This document shows positions 33,164-39,002 of a stretch of DNA of 39,002 nucleotides, in pieces. How positions within the stretch are numbered: position 1 is the first letter of the stretch; each line of letters begins with the position of its first letter. A program made the translations under genes and the position numbers. The stretch covers positions 1 through 39,002 of the forward strand of contig CAMCMZ010000032.1 of the NCBI GenBank assembly GCA_945876185.1, in the 5' to 3' direction. Origin of the DNA: Candidatus Kuenenia stuttgartensis (GTDB lineage: Bacteria > Planctomycetota > UBA11346). Under the pieces are notes generated by a model that worked only from the letters and a program-made list of their open reading frames with translations, did no database searches and was not told the origin of the DNA.

Positions 33164-34537
33164 ATGAGCGGGGACTCCTGCCCGGTCCCGCTTGCTGGCC
33201 CGTCGTGCGAGGCCACCGTGCGGCCCACCATCTACCTTGACCACAACGCGACGACGCCGGTCGACAAGCGCGTGCTGGTCGAGATGCTGCCGTATTTCAC
33301 TGGCAGTTTCGGCAATGCAGCGAGTGCGACGCACGGCCTCGGCCGCGAAGCCGCCGGTGCAGTCGAGTCCGCGCGCAGCGAAGTCGCCGCGCTGATACGG
33401 GCCGAACCCAAGGACGTGGTGTTCACCAGCGGTGCGACCGAGGCGATCAACCTGGCGCTGACCGGCGCGATGCGTGGCTACCGCGAGCGCGGCCGCCACT
33501 TGGTCACCGTCGCGACCGAGCACCGCGCGGTGCTGGAGACCTGCGAACGTCTGCGCGACGAGGGCTGCGAGGTCACCGTGCTGCCGGTCGACCGCCTCGG
33601 CCGGGTCGATCCCGCCGCAGTCGTCGCCGCGCTGCGGCCAGACACGGTGCTGCTCGCGTGCATGTTCGCCAACAACGAGATCGGCACGATCCACGACATC
33701 GCCGCACTCGGCCAGTTGACCCGCGCCGCTGGCGTGCTCTTCCACGTCGACGCCGCCCAGGCCCTGGGTAAGGAAGCGATCGACGTCGACGCGATGGGCA
33801 TCGACCTGATGTCGTTGTCGGCGCACAAGATCTATGGCCCCAAGGGTGTCGGCGCCCTGTACGTGCGCCGGCGGAACCCGCGCGTGCGCCTGACGGCGCT
33901 GATGTCCGGTGGCGGCCAGGAACGCGGCCTCAGGCCCGGCACCCTCAACGTCCCCGGCATCGTCGGCTTCGGTGTCGCCTGCGCCTTGGCGCGCGAGGCC
34001 CTGGATGCCGACCCTGGGAGCGCGCCGCTCCGCGGCGCTCAAGAGGCGCAGCCTGGGAGCGCGCCGCTCCGCGGCGCCCGTGAAACGCAGGAAAATACGG
34101 CAACCGAACGCGATCGCATCAGCCAGTTGCGCAACCGCCTATGGCAACGCCTGTCGTCTCTCGGCAACGTCGAACGCCTAGGCGACCCCGACCACGTCCT
34201 GGCCGGCACGCTGAGTGTGGCGATATACGGCGTCGATGCGCGCCGACTGCTCGTCGAAACGCCAACGATCGCCGCGTCGCTGGGCGCCGCCTGCGCGTCG
34301 GTGACACCAGAACCGTCGCACGTCCTGCGCGCGATCGGACTGAACTGGAGACAGGCCGAGGGCGTGGTGCGCCTCAGCCTCGGCCGCTTCACCACCGCCG
34401 CCGAGATCGACACCGCCGCTGATTTGCTCGCAGCGAACATCGCCCGGCTGCGCACGGCGACACCAACGCTCTCGCCTGCTCCTGCACTTTCGTCCGCTCC
34501 CGCACCTTCGTCCGCTCCCGCTACGTCAACGGTCTGA
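33164..34537 (+). CDS. Cysteine desulfurase (IscS/NifS family)
   Basis: A 457-residue PLP enzyme that removes sulfur from cysteine as an enzyme-bound persulfide. PLP lysine K222 lies in SLSAHKIYGPKG. The N-terminal IYLDHNATTP (23-32), GATEAINLAL, ATEHRAVLE and FHVDAAQALG are canonical, and the persulfide cysteine is C377 in SLGAACASVTPEPSHVLRAIG. Residues 284-309 are a two-copy 13-residue repeat inserted between the large and small domains. The tail (about 435-457) is an Ala/Pro/Ser repeat. ATG 33164 is used; GTG 33218 just before IYLDHNATTP is also possible. It is flanked by prenyltransferase-fold and radical SAM genes, so it may supply sulfur for their clusters or for a sulfur-containing product. 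Confidence 0.93.
   Translation: MSGDSCPVPLAGPSCEATVRPTIYLDHNATTPVDKRVLVEMLPYFTGSFGNAASATHGLGREAAGAVESARSEVAALIRAEPKDVVFTSGATEAINLALTGAMRGYRERGRHLVTVATEHRAVLETCERLRDEGCEVTVLPVDRLGRVDPAAVVAALRPDTVLLACMFANNEIGTIHDIAALGQLTRAAGVLFHVDAAQALGKEAIDVDAMGIDLMSLSAHKIYGPKGVGALYVRRRNPRVRLTALMSGGGQERGLRPGTLNVPGIVGFGVACALAREALDADPGSAPLRGAQEAQPGSAPLRGARETQENTATERDRISQLRNRLWQRLSSLGNVERLGDPDHVLAGTLSVAIYGVDARRLLVETPTIAASLGAACASVTPEPSHVLRAIGLNWRQAEGVVRLSLGRFTTAAEIDTAADLLAANIARLRTATPTLSPAPALSSAPAPSSAPATSTV
34013..34090 (+). repeat. Two 39-bp tandem palindromic repeats within the cysteine desulfurase gene
   Basis: Each unit starts with CCTGGGAGCGCGCCGCTCCG and is GC-palindromic (GCGCCGC-tc-CGCGGCGC). The period of 39 bp equals 13 codons, encoding PGSAPLRGAQEAQ and PGSAPLRGARETQ. 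The insertion keeps the frame and falls in a linker between domains. Confidence 0.85.
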
Positions 34538-34553
34538 CTCCAAGGAAATTTCT

Positions 34554-35747
34554 ATGCTGATGCGTCTCGCCTACCGTGGTCTCACCGAGATCCATCCCCG
34601 CCTGGCATGGAAGGCGGCATACCTGTACGCCTGGAAGGGCATGCGCGCGGTGTCGGCCTACAAGCGCCGGCTGAAAGACAAACAGCTCTTCCCGCCGTTC
34701 ATGTTCATCGCCCTGACCAACACCTGCAACCTGCGCTGTCAGGGCTGCTGGGTCGAAAAGGAAGGCACCGCCCACTACCTGCCCGAGGCCGACCTCGACG
34801 CGCTGATCGCCAGCGGGAAGCAGCAGAAGACCCACTATTACACCCTGCTCGGCGGCGAACCCTTCATGTACAAAGGCATCTGGGACATCTTCCGCCGGCA
34901 CAGCGACTGCTATTTCCAGGTCATCACCAACGGCATGCTGTTCACCGAAGAAAACGTCCGCCGCCTGCGCGAGGTCGGCAACGTCACGCCGCTCATCTCC
35001 CTCGATGGCTTCGGCGAGAACAATGACATGCGGCGCGGCAAGGGCGTGTTCGAGGCCGCCGACGAGGGCCTCAAGCGGCTGCAGAAGGCCAAGGTCCTCT
35101 TCGGCATCGCGACCACGACGACCGGCAAGAACATGGACGAGGTCATGAACGACCTCTACGTCGAGCACTTCATCAAGCGCGGCGCGATGTACCTGTGGTA
35201 CTACATCTTCCGCCCGGTCGGCGAGACGCCGCATCCCGAATACTGCATGCAGCGCGAGCAGATCGTCGAGATGCGCCGCCGCCTGCTCGCCCTCAGGAAG
35301 CGCCACCCGATCCTGCTCATCGATACCTATTGGACCGCCAAGGGCGAGGCCTTCTGCCCCGCCGCAACCGGACTCGGTTTCCACATCGGCCCGCAAGGCT
35401 CGATCGAACCCTGCCCACCGCTCTCGTTCGCCGTCGAAACCCTGAAGGACAACGGCGGCGACGTCTTCAAGACCATCAACGACAGCCGCTACCTGCGCGG
35501 CTTCCAGGACTTCGTGAAGAAGCGCACCAAGGGCTGCGTCATCCTGGAGCACCCGCAGGAGCTGGTCAAATTCATCAAGAGCCACGGCGCCCGCGACTTC
35601 AGCGGCCGCCCTGACGCGTTGGCCGAGATCAATGCCATCGTACCGCGCAACAGCCACCACCTGCCTGACGATGAGATCCCCGAGGACATGTGGCTGTACC
35701 GTTTCATGAAGAGCCAGGTGTTCTTCGGCATGGGGGCGTACGGGTGA
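34554..35747 (+). CDS. Radical SAM enzyme with SPASM-like C-terminal region
   Basis: A 397-residue radical SAM protein. The SAM [4Fe-4S] cluster ligands are C58, C62 and C65 in LTNTCNLRCQGCWVEK, followed by the GGEP motif (YTLLGGEPF). The region AFCPAATGLGFHIGPQGSIEPCPPLSF resembles the substrate or auxiliary-cluster part of SPASM/twitch enzymes. The basic N-terminal 45 residues with several Trp and Tyr may contact a membrane or a lipid. The general layout recalls HpnH-like lipid enzymes, but also peptide-modifying ones. ATG 34554 follows AAGGAAA and lies 16 bp after the cysteine desulfurase, so they share an operon. The reaction is unknown; modification of an isoprenoid made by the cluster is a reasonable guess. 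Confidence 0.85.
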   Translation: MLMRLAYRGLTEIHPRLAWKAAYLYAWKGMRAVSAYKRRLKDKQLFPPFMFIALTNTCNLRCQGCWVEKEGTAHYLPEADLDALIASGKQQKTHYYTLLGGEPFMYKGIWDIFRRHSDCYFQVITNGMLFTEENVRRLREVGNVTPLISLDGFGENNDMRRGKGVFEAADEGLKRLQKAKVLFGIATTTTGKNMDEVMNDLYVEHFIKRGAMYLWYYIFRPVGETPHPEYCMQREQIVEMRRRLLALRKRHPILLIDTYWTAKGEAFCPAATGLGFHIGPQGSIEPCPPLSFAVETLKDNGGDVFKTINDSRYLRGFQDFVKKRTKGCVILEHPQELVKFIKSHGARDFSGRPDALAEINAIVPRNSHHLPDDEIPEDMWLYRFMKSQVFFGMGAYG

Positions 35748-35818
35748 GCTGACGGCGAGTCGCTGGCATCGCGAGTTTTCCCAACGTTGCCGTTTCATTA
35801 GCGGGTGCAGATAATTAA

Positions 35819-37119
35819 TTAGGCGATTGCCTTCCCAGGCGATACGGGGGAAGTGACTTCCATGCGGAATCGGGACACGATGGCCGTCAAGCGCTGCGCC
35901 TGACGATCGAGTTCGGTGGCGGTCGATTCGACCTGGGCTGCGCCGGCGGTCGTTTCCTGGACCTGGTTCGCGAGTTTATCCATGCCCACGACGATGTCGG
36001 TGAGTCCTCTGCCGGTGTCAGTTAAGCCGCGCGCCATCTCCTTGGTTGTGGCGGATTGTTCTTCGACAGCGGCAGCGATGGATTGCGAGGCGGCCTGCGC
36101 CTGCTGCATGCCTTTGCTGACGGAGGCCACGCGCGGCGTCATCTCGGCGACGGTGCGCTGGATGTCGGTCGCCGCGATGGCGACGGCCTGGGCCAATTGC
36201 TTGACCTCGTTGGCGACCACGGCGAAGCCACGACCAGCTTCGCCGGCGCGGGCGGCCTCGATGGTGGCGTTGAGCGCAAGCAGGTTGGTCTTCGCTGCGA
36301 TTGAGGTGATGGTCTTGGCGATGGTCGTGACCTTGGCGGCATCCTGGTCCATGGCCTTGGCTGCATCTGCTGCGCTGCCCACCTGGGTGGCCATGCGCTG
36401 GCTGTTGCCGGCGACCTCGCCGATGCTGCTTGACAGTTCCTCGGCACCGGCAGCGGTCGACTGCATCTGGGCAGCCCCTTGATGGGCCGATGGGCCGCCG
36501 CAGAGGCGCTGGTCGACGCCGACCGCGAGGCATTGGCGGTGGGGGACAATTGCCGGCTGGTCGCAGCCAATTCCGTCGCGGCCGCATTCAGGGTCTGGGT
36601 GGTTTCGCGGATTTCGCCGATCATCTGCCTGAGGCCGGCGATCATCCGGACGAATGATTGCCCGAGTTCATCGTGCGGATCCTGGGCGGCGTCGGAGCAG
36701 GCCAAGTTTCCATCCGCGATCGCCTGGGCGGTGGCAGAGAACCGCTTGAGGTAGGCTTCGGTCAGGGCCAGATCCCGGCCCAGATCGCCGATCTCGTCCC
36801 AGCGCTTGGTGATCCGTGCGAGTTTTTTCGCCGGGATCCTGCTTGCCAAGATTCGCCCATGCGCGAGCTCATCGAGGCGTCGCGCCGCCAACCGCACTGG
36901 GCAGGAAATCGTGTACGAGACCACCAGGCCGAGCACCACGGAGACGCCAAGACCGATGTAGAAGAAGTTCTTCATGTGGCGTTGGCCCTGGGCGGAGTCG
37001 GTTTCGGCCGCCGTGACCGTGTCCGTGAGCATCTTCTGCCCCGCAGCAAGAATGGTCTCCAGGCTCAATTCCATGTTGCGCACGGTGTTCTTGTGCTGGT
37101 CCATGAGGGTCGAGCTCAT
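35819..37119 (-). pseudogene. Methyl-accepting chemotaxis protein gene broken by an 8-bp duplication
   Basis: The first part, read from ATG 37117-37119, encodes a short periplasmic segment, one transmembrane helix (FFYIGLGVSVVLGLVVSYTI), a HAMP domain and the start of the signalling helix up to TSASAAAH. The rest, in another frame, continues [20 protein letters not shown] through the MCP hairpin ([37 protein letters not shown]) to the stop at 35819. The switch coincides with a tandem duplication of ATGGGCCG (36482-36497). Removing one copy joins the frames exactly into a 430-residue protein. The N-terminus also seems truncated: no first transmembrane helix precedes the periplasmic part, and the sigma factor gene starts only 72 bp away. 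Sequencing error or phase variation are alternatives to a true pseudogene. Confidence 0.85.
36482..36497. repeat. 8-bp tandem duplication causing the chemoreceptor frameshift
   Basis: ATGGGCCG is repeated twice directly. Deleting eight bases restores a continuous chemoreceptor reading frame across the join ([12 protein letters not shown]). Confidence 0.88.
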
Positions 37120-37191
37120 TGTGTCACACACATGGTCGAACGGGATGCTGTCCCGTGTCGGTTGCCGGGGCTCGACCGTGTTATTAGGGCG

Positions 37192-38586
37192 ATGGACCCA
37201 AACGCTACCCCGGAATACCGCGTTGATGCTTCTGCGGGCAGAAATGCGCGTCAGGCGCCAGGGTCCTTTTTGACGCAATTGCTGGTGGAACTTGCACGAA
37301 CGGACCGGGAAGAGGACTGGGCCCAGTTCATCACCTTGCAATCGGACGCCATCGCTGCCGTCTGCCGGTCACACCTGAGCGACGGATACGACGTCGAGGA
37401 CATCGTCCAGGAAACCATTTTAGCCATTCGTGATGGTTTGCCGAATTTTGAGCCGCACGATGACCGCCGGGCGCAAGCCTGGGTCAATACCATCGCGGGA
37501 AATCTGGCGCGTAATTTTGCGCGGAACCTTCGGGTGCGAAACCGGCACCAACGACGTGTTTCGACTGATCATATCGACCGGGAATCTGGAGCGGAAACGG
37601 ATGACGATTCCGAGGAGAAATTGCTGGCCGTCTTGAAAGCCATCCGACTGCTGCCCAAAGTCCAACGCGAAGTCATCGAAATGCGCTATATACGCGGCCT
37701 GAGCAATCGGGACATCGCGCGAGAACTGGCCATTGACCCCAAGAGTGTTGAGCGATCCCTGCTGCGTTCCCTGGTCCGGCTGCGATCTCTCGTCCGCCTG
37801 CGGACCGACGACCGGATGAGTGTAGCCGCCCTGGGGATGTTGGGATTATTACGCGACCTGCGCGGATTCGATACGGGACCGGCGCTGACTGCTTGCAAGA
37901 CCGCCGCAACCACCACCAGCGCTGGGGCACCTTCGGCTGGAGTTGCATGGATAAAAGTCATGTGGTTCGGTCTTGGAATCAGCCTGGTGACGACGGCTGG
38001 AATGGTCGCTGTACCATATTTTGCCTGGACTTCCCCGACTTCGACCAAACCAACCACCATCCCAATCCCAGTACGTCCAGCGATCACCTCACTGGAGGAT
38101 TTCATTGCAGCCTTCAAGGCTGATTTCCCGAACTGGCAGCAGGTCCCAGCCCAGACGAGTGAATTTCCCACGGCCTGGAATTACCTCGGCCCTTACAAGA
38201 ATCTTGAGCGCTGGCGTTTGCCCTCTGGCGTCAATCTCCGTACTCAGGCAGTGCTTGTCATCCTGACGACGCCACAGACTCATCAGGCCACTGGTCACAT
38301 CAGTTTGGGTTTTACGACCCAGGGGACGTCGGAATACCATTTCACCGAGATCATGGGCCAACTCACGGCCGATCCCGCGATAGCGGCCCGAATGGCGGTA
38401 CGTAGCGATGCTCAAAGCAGGGTCGGATGGAGTTCTCGGAGTATGCCGCTTCCGGAAATCGCGCTCGCCACTCTTGCTGACCAGCTCGTTCCGATCCTGG
38501 GACTTCCGGTCGGAACCAACAAGCATCGGACGTTGCAACCGCAAATCACCATCCTGACCGCGCCGCTGAAGGAAAGGACGCAATGA
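37192..38586 (+). CDS. ECF-type sigma factor with transmembrane anchor and extracytoplasmic C-terminal domain
   Basis: A 464-residue protein. Residues about 40-115 are sigma region 2 (GYDVEDIVQETILAIRDGLPNF) and 145-205 are region 4 (LPKVQREVIEMRYIRGLSNRDIARELAIDPKSVERSLLRSL). After a linker, one hydrophobic helix at about 253-278 (IKVMWFGLGISLVTTAGMVAVPYFAW) is followed by a Pro/Thr stretch and a domain of about 170 residues that should lie outside the cytoplasm. No separate anti-sigma gene is visible, so sensing and control may be built into this chain. ATG 37192 gives a natural start; the longer open frame upstream is antisense to the chemoreceptor gene. Its stop overlaps the next ATG (ATGA), so the SGNH-like gene is coupled to it. 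Confidence 0.88.
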   Translation: MDPNATPEYRVDASAGRNARQAPGSFLTQLLVELARTDREEDWAQFITLQSDAIAAVCRSHLSDGYDVEDIVQETILAIRDGLPNFEPHDDRRAQAWVNTIAGNLARNFARNLRVRNRHQRRVSTDHIDRESGAETDDDSEEKLLAVLKAIRLLPKVQREVIEMRYIRGLSNRDIARELAIDPKSVERSLLRSLVRLRSLVRLRTDDRMSVAALGMLGLLRDLRGFDTGPALTACKTAATTTSAGAPSAGVAWIKVMWFGLGISLVTTAGMVAVPYFAWTSPTSTKPTTIPIPVRPAITSLEDFIAAFKADFPNWQQVPAQTSEFPTAWNYLGPYKNLERWRLPSGVNLRTQAVLVILTTPQTHQATGHISLGFTTQGTSEYHFTEIMGQLTADPAIAARMAVRSDAQSRVGWSSRSMPLPEIALATLADQLVPILGLPVGTNKHRTLQPQITILTAPLKERTQ

Positions 38587-38966
38587 AGAGAATTTATTTC
38601 ATTTTGGCCATTGTGATGGGATTAATTTCCCTGAATGCTGGGGAAATTCCCGGAAAAACTGCGAGCAATCCGGTCATTCGCATGGGAGTGATTGGCGACA
38701 GTGTTTCAGTCCCCTATGCCACCCAGCCGTGGAAAGGGGCAGGACCTGCACCCAGAAATTGGCTCGAACTTCTGGTCGATGCCAGGAATGTCTCAGTCGG
38801 GGAATGGAAACCATCCCAACCTGACCGTGAAGGGGCTGGGTATTCCTGGGTCTGGGCCAATGGCATTGATTTAATTTCTAATAATTTTACAGGGTTCTTG
38901 CATACGGATGCAGCGGCTTTCGCCGGTAGCATCGTCCCAGTCTTTGCTTCAGCATCCATCGGATGA
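38583..38966 (+). CDS. Short SGNH/GDSL-hydrolase-like secreted protein, probably truncated or frameshifted
   Basis: A 127-residue protein with a signal peptide (MKRIYFILAIVMGLISLNAG) and the first SGNH block, VIRMGVIGDSVSVPYA, with the nucleophile serine at S40. RNWLELLVDARNVSVGEW and GYSWVWANG also fit secreted SGNH hydrolases of planctomycete type. These enzymes are normally over 200 residues. Here a stop occurs at 38964-38966, before any block III (GxND) or block V (DxxH) is seen. The remaining 36 bases are open in another frame. It is translationally coupled to the membrane-anchored sigma factor. Without the sequence beyond 39002 it cannot be decided whether the gene is complete, broken or mis-sequenced. 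Confidence 0.6.
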   Translation: MKRIYFILAIVMGLISLNAGEIPGKTASNPVIRMGVIGDSVSVPYATQPWKGAGPAPRNWLELLVDARNVSVGEWKPSQPDREGAGYSWVWANGIDLISNNFTGFLHTDAAAFAGSIVPVFASASIG

Positions 38967-39002
38967 CGGAGATGATCGCGGCATTCGCTCGTCGGATAAG
39001 CT

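Noticed and set aside
26741..35747. Classical hopanoid operon
   Set aside because: The cyclase-fold protein is about half the size of squalene-hopene cyclase and lacks a visible DxDD, and there are no squalene synthase (HpnCDE) genes, so the hopanoid label is not supported.
1..39002. tRNA, rRNA or other structured RNA genes
   Set aside because: Intergenic gaps were scanned by eye for cloverleaf or conserved rRNA segments and none was seen; small non-coding RNAs cannot be excluded without covariance-model searches.

Overview
The window is GC-rich chromosomal DNA. The gene content points to the Planctomycetota or another lineage of the PVC superphylum: a nitrate reductase fused to its flavoprotein, a DUF6785/DUF6784-like membrane protein, PhyH and UroD-family catabolic genes, an ECF sigma factor with a membrane anchor and a large C-terminal domain, and many palindromic interspersed repeats both between and inside genes. 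This placement is an inference from gene families. There is no rRNA in the window to test it.

Region 1 (1-8009) handles nitrate assimilation. A probable transporter permease start lies at the left edge. Next come an intergenic block of nested palindromes, a NrtA-like nitrate-binding protein (minus strand), a divergent intergenic region with a good sigma-54-type promoter, a 1242-residue nitrate reductase/FAD-NAD oxidoreductase/[2Fe-2S] fusion, and a NarX/NarL-like two-component pair. The reductase gene carries two in-frame 99-bp palindromic elements.

Region 2 (8118-17028, minus strand) holds an AraC regulator, the signal recognition particle GTPase Ffh, a large polytopic membrane protein, a MoxR ATPase, and a DUF58-like/TgpA transglutaminase fusion. 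Region 3 (17099-19077, plus) is a two-gene PhyH dioxygenase/UroD-family unit divergent from the AraC gene. Region 4 (19087-23370, minus) has a Gfo/Idh/MocA oxidoreductase, pyrF and a lipoprotein in one operon, then an AT-richer lipoprotein and a Uma2 protein.

Region 5 (23605-35747) is the most unusual part. A tightly coupled plus-strand series encodes a GcvH-like lipoyl carrier, a CobW-type GTPase, a small four-cysteine protein, a two-cluster ferredoxin and a DUF116-polyprenyl synthase fusion. After an interposed minus-strand GntR/ABC-transporter operon (28559-31727), the plus-strand series resumes with a prenyltransferase/terpene-cyclase-fold protein, a cysteine desulfurase and a radical SAM enzyme. 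I read this as a candidate undescribed isoprenoid or sulfur/Fe-S-dependent pathway with a lipoyl carrier. The product is unknown.

Region 6 (35819-39002) contains a chemoreceptor gene broken by an 8-bp tandem duplication. Divergent from it is a membrane-anchored ECF sigma factor, translationally coupled to a short SGNH-hydrolase-like gene at the right edge. Across the window, short tandem repeats or palindromic elements repeatedly sit inside coding sequences with lengths divisible by three.
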